NCBI RefSeq assembly: GCF_947179165.1
Contig: NC_077238.1
Location: 42,647,793 to 42,711,792 of the forward strand
Origin: Solanum dulcamara
Lineage: Eukaryota; Streptophyta; Magnoliopsida; Solanales; Solanaceae
Direction: 5' to 3'
DNA length: 64,000 bases
A program made the translations under genes and the position numbers. How positions within the stretch are numbered: the stretch's first letter is position 1; each line of letters begins with the position of its first letter. The notes beneath the pieces were generated by a model that did no database searches, was not told the origin of the DNA, and saw nothing but the letters and a program-made list of their open reading frames with translations. Below, piece by piece: positions 43,424-56,200 of the stretch.

Positions 43424-46400
43424 TGTCACGACCCAACCCCGTAGGCCGCGACTGGAGCCCGACCTGGACCCTCTTATGCGTATTTATCAGCTACACTTAA
43501 GTTGAACGGTGTGTGATGTGATACTATACACCAAAACCTCAATAGTTTAAAACTTTTCTCATGTACATATAACCTCTTTCATTTGTATCATATCATGAAA
43601 GGGCACGCGCCGACGAGGCTGCCATAACATAAAAACATTTACAATATGCCGTATAGGCACAGTCGAAACAAACTTATAATAACCCATATATACATATGTC
43701 TACAGACCTCTAAGAATAGTAACAACAACATATGGCGAGACAAGGCCCCCGCCGTACCCCTGAATGTACAAATATATACATTAAGTGACCAGTATCAAAA
43801 ATTAGGCTCCAGAACAGTTAAGCACTTCCGACATAGCTGAGAGGAACTCCTAAGCTGACGGATCTCCAGAATGAACATCTATACCTGCGGGCATGAAACA
43901 TAGCCCCCCTCTCCCGAGAAAAGGGGGGTCAGTACGATATATGTATTGAGTATATAAAGCATAACACATTGTAATTAAGGCCATAACTGAAATAGGGATG
44001 CAGGGGGCAAGTATAACAACTTAACAAATTACTGTACTTACACCTTAGGACACGTAAATCATACACATCATCATACGTTGTGCCCGGCCCTCTAGTGAAC
44101 TCGGTGTCATAAGCATTTTCTCATATTCACATGTCATCGTATCATCATGTATTTTATTTCATCATATCATCATATACGGTATCATATCATCATATACGGT
44201 ATAATCTTATCATGTATGCCATCGTGTTACATCCGGTTCACTACGGGCCTAAAGGTCGCAAATGTATCACTCTAATCTCATATGCATGCCTACATAAAGT
44301 ATCCGGCCCCTTTAGAAAGGGACTCGGTGAATGGAGTGGTGTACGTCTATAGCATACCATCATAATATTCATATCATACCCGGCCCTATAAGGAGGGACT
44401 CGGTGTTCCTTCTTTATTTTGCCACATATACTATCATATTACAGCCGTCCCGGGACTCGTTGAATAATCGTATTGTCATAACATATAACATATATCACAC
44501 CTTATGTACGGAATCGTCTCCTCGTGCGTGGAACTATACAAATCCAGCTCGCGACGCGGTGAATGAAATAGTAAAACTGTGCACAATAACTATTCCCGGC
44601 CCATTGTGGGACTCGGTGAATGGAGTGGTGTACGTCTATAGCATACCATCATAATATTCATATCATACCCGGCCCTATAAGGAGGGACTCGGTGTTCCTT
44701 CTTTATTTTGCCACATATACTATCATATTACAACCGTCCCGGGACTCGGTGAATAATCGTATTGTCATAACATATAACATATATCACACCTTATGTACGG
44801 AATCGTCTCCTCGTGCGTGGAACTATACAAATCCAGCTCGCGACGCGGTGAATGAAATAGTAAAACTGTGCACAATAACTATTCCCGGCCCATTGTGGGA
44901 CGCGATGAAGAATGGGTTACAGTATGCATGAGTAGAGTAGTGGGAAACCATATGCAACTAAGTCATTATCTGAGACTCGATGAAACATTCAAGTGAACGG
45001 TCACCTGAAGACCAGGAAGGTACTCATCCGAAGTGCCCTTTAGATATCATTAGGGGTTACATCAATTGGGGCATCAGGAATCACAAATATGCATCAAGAC
45101 AATGCTACATAGCTTATGCAATCAGAAACATGGTTTATACAATCAGAGACATGGTTATGCAATCAGAGACACAATTATGCAATCAAACATAGTTATGCAA
45201 TCAGAGACATTGATCATTTCGGAGCCTTCAAGAAAAGGAGCTTGTATCTCCACTTACCATTCATTATATAGCAGGCTCGAGAATAGTAGTTTGATTACTT
45301 TCAGACTCTTAATGTTCAGAAGTGACTACAAGTCACGATTTACACTCAGAGCTCATAAATGGAATTACCTCTAAATCCATATCATATATCATTTTACTTA
45401 AAATTAAGCCATTCCAAAGGAAAGAAGAGATAGGCTTCACATGTACTACTTTTCATCACATAAAAGACTTAAGGGCAACAACTCAGCTATTGCAGGAGTT
45501 CTAACATCAAGAAGTAAATAAGAGTTTCGACTTATATTCAGGGCTTTATGAACGGATTGAATCCCACATATCATATACATATTGTTCATAACTTACATCT
45601 AAGACATGCCAAAAGAAAAGAAGGATAGCTCTACATACTTATTCCAAAAACATGCCAAAAGAAAGCTTCACATACCTTGTCTGAATTATTCCTTATCCTG
45701 TTTGCCTCGCCGTCCTTTGAACTTATTGAACATGAAAGTAATATGAATATCAACCCCTTTTACTTTCCATCACCCTAGGTTACACCTTTGTATTAATGGA
45801 ATCTATTTCCTTAGTCGTTTCCCCGACTAGTTCTGTTATTTGCTAAGGCATCGACGAAACTTGGGCAGAACCTCCCCTATAATGTTCCCTATCCAAATTT
45901 CCAATTAGGTCCCTAAGACCTATATCCAACAAAAAACAACAACCTGCAGAAATGCAAACCAACAATATACAACATAAACTCCGAACGACTTATTCAAAAA
46001 TACGATATCACAATAGGGCGTCTAGCCTTTATTTTGTAACGCCTTTAATTATATGCAACGAGGGGTCATGTGGCTTCAACCAGAAGCACCCTAACCCAAA
46101 TTAGAACATATTTAAGCCCTGAAACAACACATCACTCCCCTGAAGAAGAACCCCACACGTACAACACCCCATTTAGACTAAAATTTAACTACGACGACTT
46201 CAATTTCAATTGTTTCTATCGTCGAGCATTTACATGACTTTTTTTTATACTTACAGCAGTATAAAAGGTTTAAAACACACTACATAACAACCCCATAAAC
46301 TTAAAATTAGAAGGTAAAACCTTACCTTTCCCGAAATTGGCCAAACCACGCCAAAACTCGCCTCGGAAAATCTCTTGATGTGCTAAAACGGAGTGGACTG

Positions 46401-47357
46401 TTTGCTGTCCATTTGGTGCTGCTACAAACCTTAAATTTACATTATTAACACCCTAATAACATGGAAAAACCCTTAAAAAACGTGGGAGAATGGAATCAAG
46501 CCATAGATTATCAAATGGCCTTCCAAACACGCTGAAAATTAACTTCGAAACCTCCTTGATGCGGCTGAAATGTTGTGGCTGCTTGTTACTCGTTTTTTGC
46601 TGCCCCAAATAGGTAATATACATTGTTAACCACCTCCAATTGATATAATAATACCTTATCTAATTAATTTACAGAGTAAAATCAGGACGTACCTATTTTT
46701 CTCCTCCAAGCCGTCATGTTTTTCTCTCTTGTTCTAGGGTTTGTTCTTGAGTTTTTGCTGAAATTTAATGGATCAGAACTGAAGTATAAGACACATATAC
46801 ATGTATATATGTGGTCCTAGGAGGTGACATGTGTCATCCCCATATGGTGACACGTGTCCAGCCCCTATTGGGCCACGGATCCATGCCTTACCCCTAGGCT
46901 GCCATGTGTCCTTGTGGGCCCCACCTCCCAAGTAGGTGGGTCACCTACTTGAACCTAAGTAGGTGGGTCACCTGCTTGCTTGAGGTGCTGCCATGTGTCA
47001 CTCCTCCATTGGCTTCCACGTGTTGTCTTTTCCCCTTCCTCGTGGGTTTGTAATTTCGTCTTATTTTAGGAGCCTATGTAATCCATGCTACGTAAGCTTG
47101 GTATGTCCTTAAGCAACTCAAGTATGTAAGACGTTTAAGTTGGTAGCTTATGTAGGTAAATCGAGTCCTATGACTCATTACTTGGCCTCCAATTCCATTC
47201 GGATTCTTATGACTCCATTTCCAACCTTCCTTCTCACGAGGTATCACAATCTTCTTTCCTTAGAGTTGTTTGATAGTGTCGTAGATTATCCGGCTCGCAT
47301 GATAGTGTCTAAGGAACTTAAGAAGACGTTCCGAGCTCGAGAGCGTGGGGTGTAACA
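43424..47357 (-). repeat. Family A 3' LTR (3,934 bp)
   Basis: Matches 53244-56894 throughout but is about 283 bp longer because of one internal tandem duplication (44325-44902). In the transcribed minus orientation it ends at 43424. CACGTG-containing words (ggtgacacgtgtcc) lie at 46845-46860. No host gene is present; frames such as 43646-43840 recur in the other LTR and are chance. Confidence 0.92.
44325..44902. repeat. 289-bp tandem duplication in the 3' LTR
   Basis: The block from gaatggagtggtgtacg to gggactcggt occurs twice in a row with a 289-base step and very few differences. The 5' LTR has one copy (about 54150-54438). Both edges carry gggactcggtgaatgg, so slippage or unequal exchange at this short direct repeat can explain it. 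Confidence 0.9.
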
Positions 47358-47371
47358 TCCTTCCTCCCTTT
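47358..47371 (-). other. Polypurine tract of family A element
   Basis: On the minus strand this reads AAAGGGAGGAAGGA and abuts the 3' LTR (tgttacacccc...), the position needed to prime plus-strand DNA. Confidence 0.8.
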
Positions 47372-47546
47372 AGAACATTCGTCCTCGAATGTTGAATAAA
47401 ACTTCCCTTAAGACTTTATACAAATTGTAGGGATATTCCTTTCTACTGGAATGACATACATTCTCATCCAAGTAATTAATATACGAGTTCCAGGACTAGG
47501 GGTTATCTGTAGACATCGGGAATAGGTACAAACACCTATGTTTCAT

Positions 47547-48240
47547 CTACTCTTCAACCTCCAAGTTTATGTCTTCACGATTCTTATTCCGCCACAATAC
47601 CTTGACGGAAGCTATGTCCTTAGTTCGCAACCCATTTAATCTGCTGATCCCAAATGGAAATGGGTTGCCCCTCGTAGGATAACTCCCTGTTACGTGGACC
47701 TCCTCTATGGGAAATATTCTGGGAGCATCATTCACATTCTTGCGGAGCATTGATCTGTGAAAACTGAATGTATTGTTTCAAATCAGATGGTAGGTCCCAC
47801 TCGTACGCAGCTTTATCTATTCTATAAATGCCCTGAGAGGGATCAATGTATCCCCTTCTTGCCGACTCTAGGCTTCTAATCGATAGCTTATCCCCGATTA
47901 AGCTTTACTTCATCAATAATTTACTGGATCCCTTCTGGGCCTATCCATTAATCGAAGGGCAAAATGTCGTACTAAGATTCACTTGTGTTCACAATCCTTA
48001 CCGGAATGATCTCTAGCGATTAGCCGTACATTGAACTTCCCTGTCCGAGATAATAGATGTGGGAACCCCGTGAAATCTTATAGTTTCCTTGCTATGTCAT
48101 CTCGCATAAACTTTAGCTGAATATACCTTCCTAATTGGAAGAAAATGGGTTAATTTTGTCAGCTTATCTACCATAACCCATATGAACTTATACTTCTGTA
48201 GAGTGTGAGGTCAGCCTACACTATAACCTACATTAATTGC
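47547..48240 (-). pseudogene. Gypsy integrase and C-terminal tail remnant (copy 1)
   Basis: On the minus strand, about 48185-48080 reads WVMVDKLTKLTHFLPI then KVYSAKVYARDDIARKL, the part of the gypsy integrase core holding the first catalytic Asp. Further on, YRIDKAAYEWDLPSDLKQYIQ leads into MLRKNVNDAPRIFPIEEVHV and LRTKDIASVKVLWRNKNRED (47547-47750), the conserved end of Tekay/Del-type polyproteins. Stops and frame changes separate the pieces and the rest of the catalytic core is not recognisable. Confidence 0.8.
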
Positions 48241-48761
48241 CTTCCATCTCCGAGTCGGGATTTCCCATCCCCCGTAACAGGCTATCAAGCCTCTGATGCT
48301 CCTCTTCGCTTAAGCCATTATACAACTCCTCTTAATTCAACTTGTAACACTTAGGTATGCTATCTTGCTTTTTTACTCAGATCTTCTTTCCAGTTTTATT
48401 ACTACACCTTATACCATAATTCTTACGCAATCGTGTGTAGGTACGTAGAGATATTCAGAAAATGCTTTAGTGTCGCTATACTAGCAGCTTACCTCCCTTG
48501 ATCGAGGTCAGGTCTCCGCTATGGCTTTTTTCCTTAGCACCGATTATATCTTAATAGCTCTACCTCGAACCATCTTACACTTTCCTTTAATAGATTATAA
48601 ATATGGCAATTACATTGTTATTACTGACTTTCTTTTATCGAGTAATCCTTTGATCTTGCTCTTAGTATGCCAATGTTCATAAGCTGCCCCACTATTCTTG
48701 TGCCATTTCCATAAAGTGCGTTGTATTTCAGTCATAATCTTTTCATGTGCTCTTCTACCTC

Positions 48762-49440
48762 CTAGTTTATGTCTTCACGATTCTTATTCCGCCACAGTAC
48801 CTTGACTGAAGCTATGTCCTTAGTTCGCAACCCATTTAATCTGTTGATCCCGGATGGAAATGGGTTTCCCCTCGTAGGATAACTCCCTATTATGTGGACC
48901 TCCTCTACGGGAAATATTCTAGGAGAGTCATTCATATTCTTGCGGAGCATTGATCTGTAAAAACTGAATGTATTGTTTCAAATCAGATGGTAGGTCCCAC
49001 TCGTAGGCAGCTTTATCTATTCTACAAATGCCCTGAGAGGGATCAATGTATCTCCTTCTTGCCGACTCTAGGCTTCTAATCGATAGCTTGTCCCCGATTA
49101 AGCTTTACTTCATTAATAATTTACTGGATCCCTTCTGGGCCTATCCATTAATCGAAGGGCAAAATGTCATACTAAGATTCACCTGTGTTCCCAATTCTTA
49201 CCGAAATGATCTTTAGCGATTAGCCGTACGTTGAACTTCCCCGTCCGAGATAATAGATGTGGGAACCCCATGAAATCTTATAGTTTCCTTGCTATGTCAT
49301 CTCGCATAAACTTTAGCTGAATATACCTTCCTAATTGGAAGAAAATGGGTTAATTTTGTCAGCTTATCTACCATAACCCATATGAACTTATACTTCCGTA
49401 GAGTGCAAGGTCAGCCTACACTATAACCTACATTAATTGC
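48762..49440 (-). pseudogene. Integrase tail remnant (copy 2)
   Basis: Second copy in the 1.2-kb repeat. The 62-codon frame at 48762-48950 (MLRKNMNDSPRIFPVEEV and LRTKDIASVKVLWRNK) and the VDKLTKLTHFLPI piece (about 49385) recur in the same order as copy 1, with a stop after NREDIN. Confidence 0.75.
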
Positions 49441-49961
49441 CTTCCATCTCCGAGTCAGGATTCCCATCCCCCATAATCGGCTATCAAGCCTCTGATGCTC
49501 CTCTTCGCTTAAGCCATTGTACAACTCCTCTTAATTCAACTTGTAACACCTTAGGTATGCTATCTTGCTCTTTTACTCAGATTTTCTTTCCAGTTTTATT
49601 ACTATACCTTATACCATAATTCTTACGCAACCGTGTGTAGGTACGTAGAGACATTCAGAAAATGCTTTAGTGTCGCTATACTAGCGGCTTACCTCCCTCG
49701 GTCGAGGTCAGGTCTCCGCTATGGCTTTTGTCCTTAGCACTGATTATATCTTAATAGCTCTGCCTCGAACCATCTTACACTTTCCTTTAATAGATTATCA
49801 ATATGGCAATTACATTGCTATTACTGACTTCCTTTTATCGAGTAATCCTTTGATCTTTCTCTTAGTATGCCAATGTTCGTAAGCTGCCCTACTATTCTTG
49901 TGCCATTTCCACAAAGTGCGTTGTATTTTAGTCATAATCTTTTCATGTGCTCTTCTACCTC

Positions 49962-50640
49962 CTAGTTTATGTCTTCACGATTCTTATTCCGCCACAGTAC
50001 CTTGACTGAAGCTATGTCCTTAGTTCGCAACCCATTTAATCTGTTGATCCCGGATGGAAATGGGTTTCCCCTCGTAGGATAACTCCCTATTATGTGGACC
50101 TCCTCTACGGGAAATATTCTAGGAGAGTCATTCATATTCTTGCGGAGCATTGATCTGTAAAAACTGAATGTATTGTTTCAAATCAGATGGTAGGTCCCAC
50201 TCGTAGGCAGCTTTATCTATTCTACAAATGCCCTGAGAGGGATCAATGTATCTCCTTCTTGCCGACTCTAGGCTTCTAATCGATAGCTTGTCCCCGATTA
50301 AGCTTTACTTCATTAATAATTTACTGGATCCCTTCTGGGCCTATCCATTAATCGAAGGGCAAAATGTCATACTAAGATTCACCTGTGTTCCCAATTCTTA
50401 CCGAAATGATCTTTAGCGATTAGCCGTACGTTGAACTTCCCCGTCCGAGATAATAGATGTGGGAACCCCATGAAATCTTATAGTTTCCTTGCTATGTCAT
50501 CTCGCATAAACTTTAGTTGAATATACCTTCCTAATTGGAAGAAAATGGGTTAATTTTGTCAGCTTATCTACCATAACCCATATGAACTTATACTTCCGTA
50601 GAGTGCGAGGTCAGCCTACACTATAACCTACATTAATTGC
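49962..50640 (-). pseudogene. Integrase tail remnant (copy 3)
   Basis: Third copy, with a protein remnant at 49962-50150 identical to that of copy 2. It marks the most recent duplication step. Confidence 0.75.
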
Positions 50641-51232
50641 CTTCCATCTCCGAGTCGGGATTCCCATCCCCCATAACAGGATATCAAGCCTCTTATGCTC
50701 CTCTTCGCTTAAGACATTGTACAACTCCTCTTAATTCAACTTGTAACACCTTAGGTATGCTATCTTGCTCTTTTACTCAGATCTTCTTTCCAGTTTTATT
50801 ACTACACCTTATACCATAATTCTTACGCAACCGTGTGTAGGTACGTAGAGACATTCAGAAAATGCTTTAGTGTCGCTAAACTAGCGGCTTACCTCCCTCG
50901 GTCGAGGTCAGGTCTCCGCTATGGCTTTTGTCCTTAGCACTGATTATATCTTAATAGCTCTGCCTCGAACCATCTTACACTTTCCTTTAATAGATTATCA
51001 ATATGGCAATTACATTGCTATTACTGACTTCCTTTTATCGAGTAATCCTTTGATCTTGCTCTTAGTATGCCAATGTTCGTAAGCTGCCCCACTATTCTTG
51101 TGCCATTTCCACGAAGTTCATTGTATTTCAGTCATAATTTTTTCTGCTCTTGGCTTACTCTATTCTATACGTGTTATTGTACTAACACGCCTTTATAATC
51201 TCTTTTTTCATACATGTTTCGTTCCCTTTTTC

Positions 51233-51340
51233 ACTTCCCAAGAGGTCACCCATCCCAATGCTACTCTCATCCAAGCACGCTTAACTTTAGAGTTTTGACG
51301 GAATCCGGTGCTTTAGTACGGGTATGATCGCGTCCATCCC
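51233..51340 (-). ncRNA. 5S-rRNA-derived segment inside the family A element
   Basis: Read on the minus strand, about 100 bases align with plant 5S rRNA from GCGATCATACC near the 5' end through GCACCGGAT, AAGTTAAGCGTGCTTGG, GAGAGTAG and GGATGGGTGACC to TGGGAAGT. I count roughly 15 differences, about 85% identity. The A-box region (51271-51287) and C-box region (51234-51255) of the internal pol III promoter are the best preserved parts. The last ~15 bases of 5S are missing and no T-run follows. It is a derived copy, not a functional 5S gene, and lies in the same sense as the element. Confidence 0.85.
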
Positions 51341-53227
51341 TTATAGGGTCTCGTTTGAAGTTTAAGCGTTCCCATTTACATATGATAGCGTCAGTTGATT
51401 TTCTCTTACGCCTGTACTTCTCTTGTCCATTTCCCCCCTTTTAAGGTGTACCCATGTCATCCTCCGTTCATTTTCAGCTATTCACATGCGAATGATTCTA
51501 CTCTAACATACTTAACGTGCTGCACTATATCTACATGTTCTGTTAAATCTTCCATATGTTAGGTTGCCTTTATAGGAAACCCTAGCACAATCGTAGGGTG
51601 CTTTAATATTTGGAATATATCGTATAAAATCTCATCTAACAATTGATACTCGAGTAATATCCGTAATGTAGCAGTGCATTCAAAGCCTCATTCCATTCAT
51701 CCCAATTAGTAATTAGAAGGGGCTCATAATTGGTGCAAATTTCCCATTCGAGTGTACTTATACTTTAATGACTCATGTTCCAAGCTTCGTCATTATACTA
51801 ACCTTATTCCAGTGGATACCACTAATCATTAGAGTGGAGTCACGTGTACACCATACTTCTTTACGCCTCCTGAGCTTGCATCTTTGTCGTGTGCTTAAGG
51901 CTCATTTCTAATCCTGCTTAAAACCATATCAACTTCGTGGTAGTAGTGGCCTTGTCTTAATACTTTTTCATCGTACTATACCTCCAGTTCGTAACTATCC
52001 ATTTCTCTTTTCGTTCGATACTCATACTTAATTAATCACATCTATCTTGAGTGCCTCTATTAGAAATTCTGTATTATTCCTTCAGCTCATTTCCATTTTT
52101 GGTTGGGCGTAAGGAATTCCATATTACCCTTTACTTATTCTCATAATGGTGTTTGTTATATTCACCTGGTACCCTGTTCGTAACCAGTCCCATAGTATAA
52201 CACCGCTTGACTTTCTTCACGATTCTTACTATGGGCTACCTACCTTTCTTAGCTAGTATTATCCTTAATGTTTCACAAGCTGTCTTACTAACACTTCATA
52301 TACGTCACAATTCTTTATCCCTCGTACTCTTTTCTTAAGCATACTGTTACTTCCTTCAACTATAACTTGTCATAGTTTATCCCTATGTATCACTTCAGGC
52401 GATGCCTTACTATATCGTTTTATTCCGATCTATCAGTCCTCTTTGAGTCATCTTCTTTGGCTTATAGCTCTTTTCCAACTTCGTTCTACTATATCAGTAT
52501 CGACCTCCTAGTTTCTATTGCCATTAATTCAGTAATTAACTTATTTCTCGAGGTCAGCCATACTTGTTTAGTCAAATGTCATCATTGTTGTGAGCACAAC
52601 CTTTCCAGACATACTATAGCCTTATATCTCATTCTCTTTTAATTTCTATGAAAATTTGGGCAGGATTTCCTCTATATTTGTCACTATCTCAACAGTTGCA
52701 CACAAAAGATACTAACAATGCCTCATAGGGCACACAGATATATATATTCATATCATCTCATATCGCAGCTACACAAGGCACACATATATATATTCGTATC
52801 ATATTATATCGCAGCCACATAGGGCACCCACATTAGCATTAGGAACATGGATTTACTTCGTATGTCCCCTCGAACTGCACCTGTTGCACTTTCCTGTATA
52901 ATTTTCCTTTCATTTTCCAACTTTATATATCAATTGTATTGCAACACCTTACCTAACATAGGTCCTTCGTGCCATTGCTTACCTGCGTGCTTCGTAACAT
53001 CTAATATTGTCAGTTACTTTCTTCTATTAGCGTTGTCCTCCTGCTAAAATCGCAGGTTAGTATGAGGAATTTCATTTTCTATGGCTCGGCTCTATCACAC
53101 GATCTTAGATATGAAAGAAAGTAACATCCTAAATATCTTGTAGCCTCCTGTCTATAGATGTGGTGCACAACACACTGATAAACAAGACTCTACTAGACAC
53201 GGTTTGTAGACATTCCAAGGACGAACT
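51341..53227 (-). mobile_element. Noncoding leader-side interior of family A element
   Basis: This is where gag should lie on the minus strand, but no gag, zinc knuckle, protease or RT motif is found. A ~48-bp tandem duplication with ggcacacatatatata and atcgcagcc(t)acaca occurs at 52728-52827. Frames at 52385-52642 and 52847-53047 have no recognisable product. Confidence 0.6.
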
Positions 53228-53239
53228 GCTCTGATACCA
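53228..53239 (-). other. Primer-binding site, initiator tRNA-Met
   Basis: On the minus strand it reads TGGTATCAGAGC, the classical plant tRNA-iMet PBS, 4 bases after the 5' LTR (which ends at 53244 in this orientation). Confidence 0.9.
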
Positions 53240-53243
53240 CTTC

Positions 53244-56200
53244 TGTCACGACCTAACCCCGTAGGCCGCGAGTGGGGCCCGACCTGGACCCTCTTATATG
53301 TATTTATCAGCTACACTTAAGTTGAACCGTGTGTGATGTGATACTATACACCAAAACTTTAATAGTTTAAAACTTTTTCATGTACATATAGCCTCTTTCA
53401 TTTGTATCATATCATGAAAAGGGCACGCAGCGACGAGGCTGCCATAACATAAAAACATTTACAATATGCCGTATAGGCACAGTCGAAACAAACTTATAAT
53501 AACCCACATATACATATGTCTACAGACCTCTAAGAATAGTAACAACAACATATGGCGGGACAGGGCCCCCGCCGTACCCCTAAATATACAAATATATACA
53601 TTAAGTAACCAGTATAAAATATTATGCTCTAGAACATTGAAGCACTTCCGACATAGTTGAGAGGAACTCCTAAGCTGATGAATCTCCAAAATGAATATTT
53701 GTACCTGTGGGATGAAACGCAGCCCCCCCCCCAAAAAAAACAAAAGGGGGGTCAGTACGATATATGTACTAAGTATGTAAAGCATAACACATCGTAACTG
53801 AGGCCATAACTGAAATAGGGATGTAGGGGGCATGTATAACAACTTAACGAATTACTGTACCTGCACCTTATGACACGTAAATAATACACATCATCATATG
53901 CTGTGCCCGGCCCTCTAGAGAACTCGATGTCATAAGCATTTTCTCATATTCACCAATCATCGTATCATCATGTATTTTATTTCATCATATCATCGTATAC
54001 GGTATCATATCATCGTATACAATATAATTTTATCATATATGCCATCATGTTACATCCGGTTCACTACGGGGCTCGGGGTCGCAAATGTATCACTCTAATC
54101 TCATATGCATGCCTACATAAAGTATCCGGCCCCTTTAGTGAGGGACTCGGTGAATGGAGTGGTGTACGTCTATAGCGTACCATCATAATATACATACCAT
54201 ACCCAGCCCTCTAAGGAGGGACTCAGTGTTCCTTCCTTATTTCGCCACATCTACTATCATATTACATCCGTCCCGAGACTCGGTGAATAATTGTATCGTC
54301 ATAACATATAACATATATCACACCTCACGTATGGATTCGTCTCCTCATGCGTGGAACTGTACAAATCTAGCCCGGTATGCGGTGAAAGAAATAGTAAAAC
54401 TGAGCACGATAACTATTCCCAGCCCATCGTGGGATGCGGTGAAGGATGGGTTACAATATGCATGAGTAAAGTAGTAGGAAACCATATGCAACTAAGTCAT
54501 TATCTTAGACTCGATGAAACAGTCAAGTGAACGGTCACCTGAAGACCAGGAAGGTACTCATCCGAAGTGCCCTTTAGATGTCATTAGGGGTTACATCAAT
54601 TGGGGCATCAGGAATCACAAACATGCATCAAGACAATGCTACATAGCTTATGCAATCAGAAACATGGTTTATGCAATCAGAGAAATAGTTATGCAATCAG
54701 AGACATTATTATGCAATCAGAGACACAGTTATGGAATCAGAGACATTGATCGTTTCAGAGCCTTCAAGAAAAGGAGCTTGTATCTCCACTTACCATTCAT
54801 TATATAGCAGGCTCGAGAATAGTAGTTTGATTACTTTCAGACTCTTAATGTTCAGAAGTGACTACAAGTCACGATTTACACTCAGAGCTCATAAATGGAA
54901 TTACCTCTAAACCCATATCATATATCATTTTACTTAAAATTAAGCCATTCCAAAGGAAAGAAGAGATAGGCTTCACATGTACTACTTTTCATCACATAAA
55001 AGACTTAAGGGCAATAACTCTGCTATTGCAGGAGTTCTAACATCAAGAAGTAAATAAGAGTTTCGACTTATATTCAGGGATTTATGAATGGATTGAATCC
55101 CACATATCATATACATATCGTTCATAACTTACATCTAAGACATGCCAAAAGAAAAGAAGGATAGCTCTACATACTTATTCCAAAAACATGCCAGAAGAAA
55201 GCTTCACATACCTTGTCTGAATTATTCCTTATCATGTTTGCCTAGTCGTCCTTTGAACCTATTCAACATGAAAGTAATATGAATATCAACCCCTTTTACT
55301 TTCCAACACCCTAGGTTACACCTTAGTATTAATGGAATCTATTTCCTTAGTCGTTTCCCCGACTAGTTCTGTTATTCGCTAAGGCGTTGACGAAAATTGG
55401 GCAGCACCTCCCCTATAATGTGCTCTATCCAAATTTCCAATTAGTTCCCTAAGACCTACATACAACCAAAAACAACAACCTGAAGCAATTCACACCAACA
55501 ATATATAACATAAACTCCAAACAACTTATTCAAAAATACGATATCACAATAGGGCGTCTAGCCTTTATTTTGTAACGCCTTTAATTGTACGCAACAAGGG
55601 GTCATGTGGATTCAAAAAGAAGAACCATAACCCACATTAGAAAATATTTAGGTGCTGAAACAACACATCACACCCATGCAGCCTCACCCCACACGTACAA
55701 CACCCCATTTCGACTACAATTTAACTACGATGACTTAAATTTCAATTGTTTCTATCGTCGAGCATTTCTACGACTTTTTTTTATACTTCCAGCAGTATAA
55801 AAGGTGTAAAAAAAACTACATAACAACCCCATAAACTTCAAATTATAATGTAAAACCTTACCTTTCCCGAAATTGGCCAAAACACGCCAAAACCCGCCTC
55901 GGAAAATCTCTTGATGTGCTGAAACAGAGTGGACTGTTTGCTGTCCGTTTGGTGCTGATCCAAACCTTAAATTTAAAATATTAACACCCTCATAACATCG
56001 AAAAACCCTTAACAAAACGTGGGAGAAGAGAATCAATCCATAGCTTATCAAATGGCCTTCCAAACACGCTAAAAATTAACTTCGAAACCTCCTTGACGCG
56101 GCTGAAATGCTGTGGCTGCTTGTTACTCATTTTTTGCTTCCCCAAATAGGTAAGCTACGTTGTTAACCACCTCCAATTGATATAATAATACCTTATCTAA

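Larger units (their letters stand above)
47372..51145 (-). repeat. Three tandem 1.2-kb repeats
   Basis: The phrase gtttatgtcttcacgattc ends at the same phase near 47580, 48780 and 49980, an exact 1,200-base step. Copies 2 and 3 are nearly identical (for example 48760-48980 and 49960-50180 show no difference by eye), whereas copy 1 differs at several sites. A first duplication followed by a later one is therefore likely. Each copy contains, on the minus strand, a piece of integrase core and the polyprotein C-terminal end. Confidence 0.95.

Noticed and set aside
51233..51340. Functional 5S rRNA gene
   Set aside because: About 15% divergence, loss of the last ~15 bases and no terminator T-run; it is a derived copy.
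53459..53842. 127-codon minus-strand open frame
   Set aside because: It lies inside the family A 5' LTR, the partner LTR does not keep it open to the same extent, and it has no family motif.
55752..56063. 103-codon minus-strand frame
   Set aside because: Within the family A 5' LTR; no family similarity and not preserved in the other LTR.
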